DNA of 64,000 nt from Endozoicomonas gorgoniicola (GCF_025562715.2 NZ_JAPFCC010000001.1:3428501-3492500); one strand, 5' to 3'. Positions 43,858 through 53,655 are shown, counted from the first letter of the stretch. A program made the numbers and translations. The notes: generated from the sequence alone by a model not told the origin.

Positions 43858-45084
43858 ATGGACCGTTGTTTTTATTTTTTTCTCTGGTTGTTTATTTCAG
43901 TGGGGAAAACTTACTCACAAACACAATCAGACACCCTTTATCCTTCCCACTCAAACAATATAACACTGCCTGAAAACATTCTTGACCGGTTACCAGCAAT
44001 GACACTGCCTCTGTCAATAGCTGGTAACCAATTCGTCTTGTATGGCATTTGTCGGATAGCAGGGCATATTCGCTGGATAAAGAATCTGCAAAACAATGAT
44101 TATTGTCTGCCGCTGGCCTCAGCCATGACCATCACAGAAGTGGTAGCAGCGGGTGATTTTCAGCCCTCATGGAATGATCCGCCCTATTGGCAATACATGC
44201 GCCCCCTGATTGGTGGACTGGTGATTTATTACAGCTATTCGGTCGGCAACGATCTGGGAATTCCATTTTTATCTATTGTACCAGTGGCCTTTCTGGCCCA
44301 CCTGGGTGGTGAGGCAATGGCAAGAGCGATTGACAGACTGGCAGCCTCTCTGATTTCGGGGCAAACAAACAGCCCGGATAATAAAACGATGGCCAGTAGC
44401 CTTGCACAGTCATCCCAGCTTTCTTTAACAACAAGCATTATTCTGGGAGGGCTTATTTGTGAGGTGGCTGACAAAACAGGATTTGGTATTAGTAATCCTT
44501 TGATTGTTTTTGTTCCGGGCTTTGCAGCAATGGAATCCTTTATGTTCAAGATGGCTCCCCTGGACGAATTCCATTCTACTGCAAACCTGTCTGCCCGGGC
44601 TAAGGGAGCTATCATTGCCTTCCTAGCTACAGCTTCAGCGCTTGCCACATGTACGGGGTTAAATAAAATTCAGCAGGCTCTCGGTGCCACAACCCCTTCT
44701 GAAGATCTGGCCAGGATAATTTCCGGATTCGGGGCCATAACAGCGGCTGGTTCCGTAGCCATAATTGATGCTTCAGCCAGAACAACAATGGGTGCCGGGA
44801 CATTGGCAAAAACTGTAATCACCACAGCGACCGTTGCCATGACTGCCACACTCACCGCCAAGGTTATAGCCAGATTTGGGGCAAACAACGGTGTATCAGC
44901 CACCCCATTCTTCACCCGTTTCGGTAAGGCAAGCTTTACGGCATTAACTTTTGCCCTGTTCAGCAGCCTTGCCAATTATGCGGTCTATGAGTTGCCTGTT
45001 GGAAAGACTTTATCAGATATTAATAAAACATTGTGGATGAATTTTTACGTGCCTTTAGAGTATCTGAATTCTCTATTTCGGTAA
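43858..45084 (+). CDS. Hypothetical multi-pass membrane protein
   Basis: The start is ATG 43858 with AGGA eight bases upstream; the longer frame starts at 43816. A signal-like segment (RCFYFFLWLFISVGKTYS) is followed by about eight hydrophobic helices rich in Ala, Gly and Thr. One is IIAFLATASALATCTGL and another is VITTATVAMTATLTAKVIA. No transporter signature is found and the family is not recognised. It follows carboxypeptidase Taq by 100 bases. Confidence 0.55.
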   Translation: MDRCFYFFLWLFISVGKTYSQTQSDTLYPSHSNNITLPENILDRLPAMTLPLSIAGNQFVLYGICRIAGHIRWIKNLQNNDYCLPLASAMTITEVVAAGDFQPSWNDPPYWQYMRPLIGGLVIYYSYSVGNDLGIPFLSIVPVAFLAHLGGEAMARAIDRLAASLISGQTNSPDNKTMASSLAQSSQLSLTTSIILGGLICEVADKTGFGISNPLIVFVPGFAAMESFMFKMAPLDEFHSTANLSARAKGAIIAFLATASALATCTGLNKIQQALGATTPSEDLARIISGFGAITAAGSVAIIDASARTTMGAGTLAKTVITTATVAMTATLTAKVIARFGANNGVSATPFFTRFGKASFTALTFALFSSLANYAVYELPVGKTLSDINKTLWMNFYVPLEYLNSLFR

Positions 45085-45115
45085 TTTCCCCACTATAACC
45101 GAAGCTGCCAGTTTT

Positions 45116-46897
45116 TTATTCAAGACGTGAAACAGCGTCCTGAAGAACTTGCAGCAACTCGGGGTCGTAGCCTTGACTATCCTTGCCTATCAGCAAGTTC
45201 TGAAGCTCAGCCAAACCGATTCTGTCAGGGTAGTTATCTAAAATAAACTTAACAATTTCAGTCCTGTTATTCCTTACGGCTGCACAAAATAACGACATGG
45301 TGCTTGAACGAGGTTTTGTGTTGAGTAATTCAGGTTTTTTATTAATAATTTCTTTAAATTTCTCAAGTTCACCCATAGCACAAAATACACGAGCACTATC
45401 TGCTTCGCTTAATCCCGCTTTCCAATCCAGCTCAGCACTGAACATGGGTCGTTTGATACAAAGGCCAACAACTTTCTCTGCAATATAAGCGGGTGGCTTT
45501 GAGTCAATCAGTAACCATGGATTGAATAGTGATTCTTTTAACCAGATTCCTTTCTGATAGAACAGGACAGCTGGCAATATAAAAAAGAAGAGCCTTCCGT
45601 TCCCGTCCAGAATGGGATGGCGCCTTTGTATTTCACAACATACACTCACAACCTCCTCAATTATTTCCAGCATTTTATTTTTATCCGTTACGGATTTGTA
45701 ATAATTTTTTAGTAACTCATCACAATCCGCCTGTTTATTTTTGCTTTTGTATTGAAGTACGAATGAAAGCCAGTTTTCGTCTGTACATTTTCCTTTAAAA
45801 GTGAATTTAAAGTAGGGAAGTGCTTCATCATGCTCTGGTACATTTTTTTGTATGTCTTCAATAGAAAAATCATTATTCCCATTTTTTTTCATTTCATCTT
45901 CAAAGAAATTATTCAAAAGACATTTAAAATCACTATCAGACAAATTGCTTTCATTGTATATTCGCCCCTTTTTTAACATATCTAGAAAGAAAGCATTGTC
46001 TTCATTTTTATTGATACTCACTGGATAACAGCTAACTGGACAGCAGACTGCTGAGCCAATAATTCCAGCAGCCTTATTAAGCAAAGCCATATTAATTTCT
46101 CTATCAGGCTGCATTGTTAATTCGTTAATTAAAAACATAAAAGCACTACAGCACCGATCCAGGTAGCCCACTTCATCATTTAAAGAAAACCAGCCTACAT
46201 TACCTTGACGACGTACTCCTTCTATCATGAGATGGTGCATTGATGTATAAAAGGGTTCTGTTGATGTGCATTCTGCTCCTTTTTGCTCCCAATGACTAAA
46301 AACTGCTTTCTGTTTTAAGTAGACAGAAGCGCTTTTAAAAAAATCATCGATTATTTTTTTATGGAACTCACTGTAGATATGGCTTTCGTTAAATCTTTTC
46401 ACAACGAGTTTCAATATTTGATCCTTTTCCTCACTGTTCAACGCCTCATCACTCAGTAAACACGTCAGTGTCTTTGATGCAAACCGACAAAAATAACGGC
46501 CTTGACTTTCAGGACTCAAGTAAGGAAACAGACCATAGGTTGAATAGGAATTTAAAGGTTCCGCTGTTTTAATCAAAGCATTGAAGTAACCAAACAAGTC
46601 ATTGGCTTTTTCAATAACCTTCTCTGAGTATTTACAAGTGGACGATTCTACAGGTGTTTTTGCCCCGCTAGTCGTGGATACAGACGCTCCCTGAAAGGTT
46701 GCCTGCCCTGACATTCCGGATGACTGATCAATCGGACTGCGAGGAATAATAGCCGGAACGGAGAGTCCCCGCACTTCCGTAGAATGGCCGGAGACAGAAC
46801 ATTTCTCATCGTCGCCGTCGGACTCCGAATGTTCTACTGGCTCCTTAGGCCTTATCATTGCTGATTGACAAGAACTGTCACGGTTAGAATTAATCAT
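45116..46897 (-). CDS. Fic-domain protein with C-terminal ankyrin-like repeats (copy 1)
   Basis: The start is ATG 46897 (MINSNRDSS), with AGGAG seven bases upstream, as in copy 2; the longer frame to 46948 is not supported. The 593-residue protein has a Ser/Pro-rich N-terminus and a Fic core with RRHPILDGNGRLFFFI at about residue 427. This keeps His, Asp and GNGR of HxFx(D/E)GNGRxxR but lacks the Phe and final Arg. Ankyrin-like helices (FCAAVRNNRTEIVKFILDNYP) end it. Fic enzymes attach AMP or other groups to target proteins. It is probably an effector. It is a tandem paralogue of the gene at 47009-48826. Confidence 0.75.
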   Translation of the reverse strand: MINSNRDSSCQSAMIRPKEPVEHSESDGDDEKCSVSGHSTEVRGLSVPAIIPRSPIDQSSGMSGQATFQGASVSTTSGAKTPVESSTCKYSEKVIEKANDLFGYFNALIKTAEPLNSYSTYGLFPYLSPESQGRYFCRFASKTLTCLLSDEALNSEEKDQILKLVVKRFNESHIYSEFHKKIIDDFFKSASVYLKQKAVFSHWEQKGAECTSTEPFYTSMHHLMIEGVRRQGNVGWFSLNDEVGYLDRCCSAFMFLINELTMQPDREINMALLNKAAGIIGSAVCCPVSCYPVSINKNEDNAFFLDMLKKGRIYNESNLSDSDFKCLLNNFFEDEMKKNGNNDFSIEDIQKNVPEHDEALPYFKFTFKGKCTDENWLSFVLQYKSKNKQADCDELLKNYYKSVTDKNKMLEIIEEVVSVCCEIQRRHPILDGNGRLFFFILPAVLFYQKGIWLKESLFNPWLLIDSKPPAYIAEKVVGLCIKRPMFSAELDWKAGLSEADSARVFCAMGELEKFKEIINKKPELLNTKPRSSTMSLFCAAVRNNRTEIVKFILDNYPDRIGLAELQNLLIGKDSQGYDPELLQVLQDAVSRLE

Positions 46898-46904
46898 ATT
46901 TGTT

Positions 46905-46945
46905 ACTCCTGCGGAAGTACCTGGACACAGGGTTCTCTGGTGGAG
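46905..46945 (+). pseudogene. Fragment of rarD left between the Fic paralogues
   Basis: GAAGTACCTGGACACAGGGT followed by TCTCTGGT matches 27 of 29 bases of rarD at about 49133-49161, in the same orientation and relative place upstream of a Fic gene. It encodes EVPGHRVLW against EVLGHRVLW in rarD. Similarity fades after about 40 bases. It supports a segmental tandem duplication followed by decay. Confidence 0.6.
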
Positions 46946-47008
46946 CATCCCTTGTTTGAGTGGGCAGTGCCGTTTTGTTGCCTGGTAATATGGGCTTGCC
47001 TCTGGCTT

Positions 47009-48826
47009 TTACCGGACATCATTAAATGGCCGCTTTCGTTTCAATGAAATACGTGGAATAGCGTTCTGGATAACGTCTACCAGTTCGGCTTCATAGTTCT
47101 TGGAATAATAAGAGTTCAGCAAATTATGCAGTATATTCTGGCTCGTTTTTTCAGGGTAGTTCTCCAAAATAAACTTAACAATTTCAGTCCTGTTATTCAT
47201 TGCAGCTGCCTCTAATAAATACATATTACTTGTCCTGAGTTTTGCATTGAGTAACTCAGGTTTTCTATTAATAATTTCTTTAAATTCTTCAAGTTCACCC
47301 ATAAAACAAAATACACGGGCTCTTTCTTCTTCGTTTAATCCAGCTTTCCAGTCCAGCGGACTACTGAAAACAGGACGCTTGATACAAAGGTCAACCAGCT
47401 TAGCAGCAATATAACCGGGCGGTTTTGAGTCAATCAGTAGCCATGGGTCATAAAGTGTTTCTTTTAACCAAATACCTTTCTGATAGAGCAGGACGGATGA
47501 TAATATAAAAAAGTAGAGCCTTCCGTTTCCATCTCCAATTGGGTGTCTCCTTTGTATTTCACAACATACACTCACAACCTCCTCTATTATCTCCAGCATT
47601 TCATTTTTATCCGCTACAGATTTGTAATAATTTTTTAGTAACTCATCACAATCTGCCTGTTTATCTTTACTTTTGTATTCCATTTCGAATGTAAGCGATT
47701 CTCTGTCTATATTGTTACTGCTTTCTTTAAAAGTGAATTCGAAGTATGGAGGCTGACTATTATATTCAGGTTCATTTTTCAATATATCATCAATGCAAAA
47801 ATAACTACTGCCATTTTTTTTCATTTCTTCTTCAAAAAAAATACTCAACAAGCTTTTAAAATCTTTATCAGATAAATCACTTTTATTGTATAATCGTCCT
47901 TTCTTTAACAGTTCAGCAAAGAAAGTATTGTCTTCACTTTTATTGACATTTACAGGATAATGGTTTTCGTTAACACATACTAAAGAGCCAATAATTCCAG
48001 CGGCTTTATTAAGTAAAGCCATATTGACTTCTATATCAGGATGCATTGTTAATTCATTGATCAAAAACATGAAAGCACTGCAACAGCGATCCAGGTAGCC
48101 AACTTCGTTATTAAAACAAAACCAGCTCGTATCATCTTCATGCTTATCTCCTTCGGTCATAAGCTTATGCATCGACGTATAAAAAGTAGCTGTTGATGTG
48201 CATCCTGCCCCTTTCGATTCCCAATTGTTAAAAACAGCTTTTTGTTTTAAGTAGATAAAAACACCTTCAAAAAAATCATTGATCATCTTTTTCTGAAAGT
48301 CACTGTAGTTAGAGCTCTCATTAAATCTTTTCACAACGAGCCTCATTGTTTGATCCTTTTCCTCGCCGTTTAACCCCTCATCACTCAGTAAGCAAGTCAG
48401 TTTCTTTGATACCACCCCACAAACCAGACTACCTGGCCATTCAGGACATAAGTAAGGAAACAAACCATCGGTAGAGTAGGAACTTAGAGCTAATACTTCA
48501 ATTTCAGTCAATTTATGGAGGCAATCAAACAAGTCGTTGGCTTTTTCAATAACCTTCTCTGAGTATTTACAAGTGGACGATTCTACAGGTGTTTTTGCCC
48601 CGTCAATCGTGGATACAGACGCTCGCTGAACGGTTGCCTGCCCTGGCATTCCGGATGGCTGATGAACCGGACTGCGAGGAATAATAGCCGGAACGGAGAG
48701 TCCCCGCACTTCCGTAGAATGGCCGGAGACAGAACATTTCTCACCGCCGGGCTCCGAATGTTCTACTGGCTCCTCAGGCCTTACCGTTATTGCCTGAAAG
48801 TGACTGCCACAGTCAGAATTAATCAT
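47009..48826 (-). CDS. Fic-domain protein with C-terminal ankyrin-like repeats (copy 2)
   Basis: The 605-residue protein aligns with copy 1 from end to end. The N-terminal region around EVRGLSVPAIIPRSP and the TPVESSTCKYSEKVIEKAND segment are nearly identical and the middle is more diverged. The Fic motif is HPIGDGNGRLYFFI. A basic tail (LKRKRPF) replaces the end of copy 1. The start has the same AGGAGT ribosome-binding site. It is transcribed divergently from rarD. An effector or toxin role is inferred; no antitoxin with an inhibitory helix is adjacent. Confidence 0.75.
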   Translation of the reverse strand: MINSDCGSHFQAITVRPEEPVEHSEPGGEKCSVSGHSTEVRGLSVPAIIPRSPVHQPSGMPGQATVQRASVSTIDGAKTPVESSTCKYSEKVIEKANDLFDCLHKLTEIEVLALSSYSTDGLFPYLCPEWPGSLVCGVVSKKLTCLLSDEGLNGEEKDQTMRLVVKRFNESSNYSDFQKKMINDFFEGVFIYLKQKAVFNNWESKGAGCTSTATFYTSMHKLMTEGDKHEDDTSWFCFNNEVGYLDRCCSAFMFLINELTMHPDIEVNMALLNKAAGIIGSLVCVNENHYPVNVNKSEDNTFFAELLKKGRLYNKSDLSDKDFKSLLSIFFEEEMKKNGSSYFCIDDILKNEPEYNSQPPYFEFTFKESSNNIDRESLTFEMEYKSKDKQADCDELLKNYYKSVADKNEMLEIIEEVVSVCCEIQRRHPIGDGNGRLYFFILSSVLLYQKGIWLKETLYDPWLLIDSKPPGYIAAKLVDLCIKRPVFSSPLDWKAGLNEEERARVFCFMGELEEFKEIINRKPELLNAKLRTSNMYLLEAAAMNNRTEIVKFILENYPEKTSQNILHNLLNSYYSKNYEAELVDVIQNAIPRISLKRKRPFNDVR

Positions 48827-49024
48827 ATTTGTGACTCCTGTAGATGCGTTATTGCATAGTACAAACGGAAGCCACTGAAGTTAAAAACAAAGGGGTTAGC
48901 AAGGCTAACAAAATGCCGACGACAGTCCCGCCCCCTTACCGGAGTACGCATAATATACTGTTACTGAATGGTGGTTTTTCAGGCATTATCACCCACAAAC
49001 GACGTTTACTATAGAGATTGCACC

Positions 49025-49927
49025 GTGTCTGAAAACAAGGACTATTCTGGCTTCAATGCCGCTTTGATGGCATTTTCAGTCTGGGGGCTGATCCCCCTTT
49101 ATTTCAAACTACTTGCCCATGTTCCTCCCTTAGAAGTACTTGGACACAGGGTACTCTGGTCCACTATTCTGCTGTTCGGCCTGTTGGCAGCAAAACGACA
49201 GATGTCCCAATTTATGGACATTCTGAAAAATCCGAAGACGATGGCATGGTTGTCACTGTCTGCCATTCTGGTGGCCACAAACTGGTTAACCTTTATCTGG
49301 GCTGTCAGTAATAACCGCCTGCTGGAAACAACGCTTGGATACTTTATTAACCCATTGGTCAGTGTTTTTCTGGGCTTTGTTTTCCTGGGTGAACGCCTGA
49401 AAAAAGCTCAATTGCTGGCTGTTTCTCTGGCAACCATTGCCGTTGTGATCCAAACCGTTATGCTGGGCACTATCCCCTGGGTTGCGCTTACGGTTGCCTG
49501 CAGCTTTGGCACTTACGGACTGGTTCGAAAAAGAACCGTGGTCGCTGCGGCACCGGGACTGGCCTTTGAAACCCTGTTTCTATTACCGCTAACCCTGGTG
49601 TATTTTGCAGTAAGCTATCAGTCTGGAAACTACCACTTCCGTATGGACGATCTGAACACCTCTGCACTACTTAGCCTGGCTGGACTTGCAACAACCTTCC
49701 CACTGATCTGCTTCAATATAGCGGCCAAAAAACTACCCCTGTCGACCCTTGGCCTGATGCAGTACATTATTCCCTCCATGTCATTCCTGATTGGTGTATT
49801 TTTATTTAAAGAACCTTTCACAAGTGCGCAGCTGATCTGCTTTGGACTGATCTGGGTGGCACTGGTGATCTTCAGTACCGACAGTCTGCGGAAGTATCAC
49901 CGGGCTAAACCTGAAATCATCCGTTGA
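49025..49927 (+). CDS. rarD: RarD-type permease (EamA/DMT superfamily)
   Basis: I choose GTG 49025, giving SENKDYSGFNAALMAFSVWGLIPLYFKLL, the usual RarD start about ten residues before helix 1; ATG 48968 is the alternative. Ten hydrophobic helices follow with the typical EVLGHRVLWS and NWLTFIWAVSNNRLLETTLGYFINPL segments. RarD proteins are inner-membrane transporters once linked to chloramphenicol resistance; the natural substrate is unclear. Part of its 5' end is duplicated at 46905-46945. Confidence 0.9.
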   Translation: MSENKDYSGFNAALMAFSVWGLIPLYFKLLAHVPPLEVLGHRVLWSTILLFGLLAAKRQMSQFMDILKNPKTMAWLSLSAILVATNWLTFIWAVSNNRLLETTLGYFINPLVSVFLGFVFLGERLKKAQLLAVSLATIAVVIQTVMLGTIPWVALTVACSFGTYGLVRKRTVVAAAPGLAFETLFLLPLTLVYFAVSYQSGNYHFRMDDLNTSALLSLAGLATTFPLICFNIAAKKLPLSTLGLMQYIIPSMSFLIGVFLFKEPFTSAQLICFGLIWVALVIFSTDSLRKYHRAKPEIIR

Positions 49928-50028
49928 GAACCCGTTTCAGACGACAGAGACAGATAAAAGAAGTGGCAGTGAAGCTCAGGATGGATGGGGAATTTGATGG
50001 TATTTTCTCAACTGCCTGTTCTTAGTTT

Positions 50029-51627
50029 TTACAGTACATGCCTTAAAATTTTGCCCAAACCCGATTTAGGCAGAGTGTTCCTGAACTCGACAAGCGAAGG
50101 CACTTTATAGGCTGTCAGATACTTTTGGCAGAAATGAATGATGTCTTCCACAGAGAGAACCATGCCACTTTTTTTTACAACGTATAATTTAATCGCCTCC
50201 CCGCTTTTTTCACTGGGTACGCCTACGGCAACAGCTTCGGAAATATATGGATGCTTTAAAGCGACTGTTTCAACCTCGGCAAGATGAATTTTAAATCCGG
50301 ATACATTCACCACATCATTCTTGCGATTGACAATTCTGATGTAATCATCCTCACATAACTGAACCATGTCTCCAGTCAAAAGCCAGTTATCGTCACTGAT
50401 GACTTTTTTTGTTTCTTTTTTTTTCTGCCAGTACCCTTTCATAACTTGGGGTCCCCGGATCACCAGTTCGCCAACCGAGCCATGAGGAACATCTTCCCCA
50501 TTGTTATCAACAATCCGAAAACAAGTTCCTCTGAGTGCTATACCTACCGTACCTGGATAGAGGTTGTCAGGAGGGTTCATTGAAATCACAGGGGAGGCCT
50601 CAGTCATTCCATAGCACTCGACTGGCACACACCCGGTAATACTTTGCCAACGTTCTGCGATATCAGCAGGCAGAGGCATGCCACCGGACAATGTTATCTT
50701 TAAGTGAGAAAAGTCCAAACCAGTAAAATCATCACTTTGACAAAGCTGATTGAAGAGCGTGGCAAGGCCAACCAGACCCGTTACATTAAACCGTTTAAAT
50801 ATGTTCACGACAGCATGGGTATCTCCCGGCTTATCAATAAGCAGGCTGTGGCCACCCGCCGCTATCAATAACATGCAGTGCTTTGAAAAGCCGTAAATAT
50901 GGTATAAAGGCAAAGGCGCAACAAATTTTTCTGAACCAAAATCAATGATTTCACTCAGGTGGTAAAGCATTTGCTGAGTATTCGAAACGATATTCCGATG
51001 TGTCAACATTGCTCCTTTTGGTACTCCTGTCGTGCCACTCGTGTATTGCAGCATCAGTACGTCGGAAGGATCTGCTTTATCGGGTGTAAAAGGTCGCTTA
51101 TAACGCAAGGCCAATACGTTATGGAAATACACAGGGCCGGGTATAGCAGGAGGAAAAGTTAATTTTTCAGATGAACAGGAAAAAGAATGCTCTGCCTGTT
51201 GAGAGCTTAACGGGCAAGGGCTAAGTTCATCAACAATAACTGTAAGCCTGACATCAGTACCAGTACTGATACGCGTAAAAGAATTAATGCCGTTCACTGA
51301 CGTTACCAAACCTCTGGCCCCGGAGTCTTTTAACTGACGCTCCAGTTCCGGCGCAGTGTACCTCGGGTTGATGTTGACAAGTATCATTCCGGCACGGAGT
51401 ACACCAAAAACAGCCACAGGGTAGTACAGAGTATTGCTGAGCTGGACAGCAACCCGATCTGAAGCATTAAGATCTGGACACTCTTGTAAAAACTGGGCAA
51501 AACAGGCACTGAGGCGATCAACATCACCATAAGTTAGTGTCTGCTCCCGAAAGGTAAAAGCAGGATTATCCCGGAAACGGGAAAAGGAGACCTCGAGCAA
51601 TTCCGGAAAAGTATCTACAGTCAGCAT
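50029..51627 (-). CDS. AMP-forming acyl/aryl-CoA ligase (ANL superfamily)
   Basis: The 532-residue protein shows the ANL motifs: LQYTSGTTGVPKGAMLTHRN (residues 194-213), ECYGMTEASPVISM, LTGDMVQL with YIRIVNRKNDVVNVSGFKI, and the C-terminal catalytic Lys526 in SGLGKILRHVL. It activates a carboxylic acid with ATP and passes it to CoA. It is the last gene of a five-gene operon headed by an aromatic ammonia-lyase, so an aryl-acrylate such as cinnamate or coumarate is the inferred substrate. The sequence alone also fits a fatty-acid ligase. Confidence 0.85.
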   Translation of the reverse strand: MLTVDTFPELLEVSFSRFRDNPAFTFREQTLTYGDVDRLSACFAQFLQECPDLNASDRVAVQLSNTLYYPVAVFGVLRAGMILVNINPRYTAPELERQLKDSGARGLVTSVNGINSFTRISTGTDVRLTVIVDELSPCPLSSQQAEHSFSCSSEKLTFPPAIPGPVYFHNVLALRYKRPFTPDKADPSDVLMLQYTSGTTGVPKGAMLTHRNIVSNTQQMLYHLSEIIDFGSEKFVAPLPLYHIYGFSKHCMLLIAAGGHSLLIDKPGDTHAVVNIFKRFNVTGLVGLATLFNQLCQSDDFTGLDFSHLKITLSGGMPLPADIAERWQSITGCVPVECYGMTEASPVISMNPPDNLYPGTVGIALRGTCFRIVDNNGEDVPHGSVGELVIRGPQVMKGYWQKKKETKKVISDDNWLLTGDMVQLCEDDYIRIVNRKNDVVNVSGFKIHLAEVETVALKHPYISEAVAVGVPSEKSGEAIKLYVVKKSGMVLSVEDIIHFCQKYLTAYKVPSLVEFRNTLPKSGLGKILRHVL

Positions 51628-51701
51628 GTTTGCTCGCTCATGTCTCTAAATGACTGGCTGGGAATAGCGGCTACAATAGGGGAGCCTTTTTTTGGTCAGG
51701 C

Positions 51702-52469
51702 TTATTTAGGGTACCCAACCAGATACGTATGCCATCCTATAAACTGATAGGTACCTGCCTCCCATTCGTAGTGAGCTGAACCTTCAATAGCATTCACCAT
51801 CTCCAACAACTCCGATACTGTGTAGCAACGCAACACAGAGACAAAAGAGTCCCATGTAATCAATAAAGGCATTAAAGGAATAAGATAGGTGTAAAAAAGA
51901 CGTTTCCAGGAAAATGGCTTTATAAAAGGGGTTACCAATAGAGTAATAATTGGCATAAAAATGACAAAAGCGGCTGAGAGCCAGTCTCGCCTCAAACATT
52001 CGAAAATGATAATTGACTGTCCCTGATTGACCGCATCCTTCAGAATAGCTCTGGCCTCATAAGGTTTAAAATGATGAAAACTGTTAAGCAGGGTACGAAT
52101 GCCTTTTAGACTGGGAGGAACAGCTAAAGCGTCAACAGGTTCCTGATGGTAAAACATATTCTGTGGCCATTCGATTGCACATGAGATAGTTTTGTCTGCA
52201 AACTTATCAGTTAGTATTACTTCGACCGGGTGTTTCATTTCACTTTCAAGCTGTTTTTGAAGGTGATGCCACCCCCCTCCTCCTCCTGAGCAAAGATCAA
52301 TTATTTTTTTATTACGGTTCGCTTTAATTACTTGCACAATTAAAGCCAGCTTTGGTTTGTAAGGTTTACTCCAATTCATAACCTCTCGAATAAAATCAGT
52401 GATCATATGGCGAAAAACCGACGGACATTGAGGTATGTCTGTGAATTCAAAAAGATGTACTCTCTTCAT
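51702..52469 (-). CDS. SAM-dependent methyltransferase-like protein with membrane segments
   Basis: The start is ATG 52469, with GGAAG upstream, 23 bases after the preceding gene. Residues 56-67 (IIDLCSGGGGGW) form SAM motif I of class I methyltransferases, and VEVILTDKF and IRTLLNSFHHF fit motifs II and IV. Two hydrophobic stretches (AAFVIFMPIITLLVTPF and YTYLIPLMPLLITW) are inserted in the C-terminal half, an unusual feature that suggests membrane attachment and a lipophilic substrate. It is the fourth gene of the operon. Confidence 0.72.
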   Translation of the reverse strand: MKRVHLFEFTDIPQCPSVFRHMITDFIREVMNWSKPYKPKLALIVQVIKANRNKKIIDLCSGGGGGWHHLQKQLESEMKHPVEVILTDKFADKTISCAIEWPQNMFYHQEPVDALAVPPSLKGIRTLLNSFHHFKPYEARAILKDAVNQGQSIIIFECLRRDWLSAAFVIFMPIITLLVTPFIKPFSWKRLFYTYLIPLMPLLITWDSFVSVLRCYTVSELLEMVNAIEGSAHYEWEAGTYQFIGWHTYLVGYPK

Positions 52470-52492
52470 CACAAAAAGCTTCCGAAGCAAAG

Positions 52493-53632
52493 TTATGAAA
52501 AAATGGTTTGCGACGATTCATCATGAAGTAAACATGATGCATCTGCACTTTTCCATCTCGAAGGCGGCTGCCCGACAGCCACACTGCCCCATCGCAAAAC
52601 CATGGCACGGCAACTGGAGACACTGCCCACTGAATAAATTAAAATAAGATCATCTTCATAAACCTTTCTTTCATAAAGTGCGTGATAAAGATTCACGGCA
52701 GGCAGTACAGGGCCTATGTTTCCATATAATGGATAAGTATTCAGCGTTTTGTCATAATCGAGTCCTAAATATCGAACACAATAAGCGGGATACCAGGCTA
52801 AAGGGCTACTGAACAAGCAAAATTTTATATCTTCCAACGCCACTTCAGACTGCTGTAATGCAGAGTTTACACAAGCCTCAAAGATTTTTCCCATCGTTGC
52901 ACCGAGGTGTTCACGAGCACTCTTACCTACTCTCAAACGACGGTATATTTTCCCGTCGACGGGCTCTAAATCAAACCGGACGGCACCGTACGTGTGGCCA
53001 GTATGAACTCCATGAGTTCCCATCAACTCCGTGGATTCATTATCTGATACGATAACGCAGGCCGCCGCAGCATCTCCGACCCCCCAGCTTAACGGAGAGG
53101 CCAAGTCCACTGTTTTCGAGTATCCGCAAGAGGCTACAACCAATATGCTCTGATATTGCCCTGACTGAATCAACCGATGAGCTGTGATAAATGCGACCGC
53201 CCAGCCTGAGCAGGCACTTTCAATATTCCAGGCGTCACCTTTAGAACCTATGTCTGCAGCGATAAGTGATGCGTTTCCGATAACCGCCTCGTCAGGGGGG
53301 AAGGTGGCACATAATACAAGATCAATGTCGTCTGGTGATAAGTTTGCCAACTCGATTGCCTCAGCGGCAGCTTTTTTTTCTAGTGTTATCAGTTTTTCAT
53401 CAGGTGGCAGGAAGCGACGAAATTTGGCCCCACGAAAGGGATCTTGCATGTAAGGAGCCATTTCTGCTTCAAACTCATTCAAGCATCTATCAGGAACATC
53501 ACCAGACTTCCACATCCAGTTATTTTGCTCCGCCGTTTTAACCGTTTGCGGGTAATTCTGAAGCCAGAAGTCATTCGAAATTTCTTTATCAGGCATAGAT
53601 ATTGTAAATGACAAGGTTCTACTTCCAAACAT
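52493..53632 (-). CDS. KASIII-like (FabH-type thiolase-fold) enzyme lacking the active-site His
   Basis: The 379-residue protein has the FabH fold. The nucleophile is Cys141 in NIESACSGWAVAF, GVGDAAAACVI is conserved, and Asn305 in YGNIGPVLPA matches the third catalytic residue. The expected HQAN box is replaced by FSSPLAWY around residues 274-281, so the catalytic His is missing. That suggests acyl transfer or non-decarboxylative chemistry instead of a standard Claisen condensation. The gene lies 23 bases from both neighbours in the operon. Confidence 0.8.
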   Translation of the reverse strand: MFGSRTLSFTISMPDKEISNDFWLQNYPQTVKTAEQNNWMWKSGDVPDRCLNEFEAEMAPYMQDPFRGAKFRRFLPPDEKLITLEKKAAAEAIELANLSPDDIDLVLCATFPPDEAVIGNASLIAADIGSKGDAWNIESACSGWAVAFITAHRLIQSGQYQSILVVASCGYSKTVDLASPLSWGVGDAAAACVIVSDNESTELMGTHGVHTGHTYGAVRFDLEPVDGKIYRRLRVGKSAREHLGATMGKIFEACVNSALQQSEVALEDIKFCLFSSPLAWYPAYCVRYLGLDYDKTLNTYPLYGNIGPVLPAVNLYHALYERKVYEDDLILIYSVGSVSSCRAMVLRWGSVAVGQPPSRWKSADASCLLHDESSQTIFS

Positions 53633-53655
53633 AACAGCGTTCTCACAAAATTAAA

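Noticed and set aside
45116..48826. Fic proteins as a Fic/FicA toxin-antitoxin module
   Set aside because: No small antitoxin gene with the (S/T)xxxE(G/N) helix is adjacent; the long N-termini and ankyrin tails fit effectors better.
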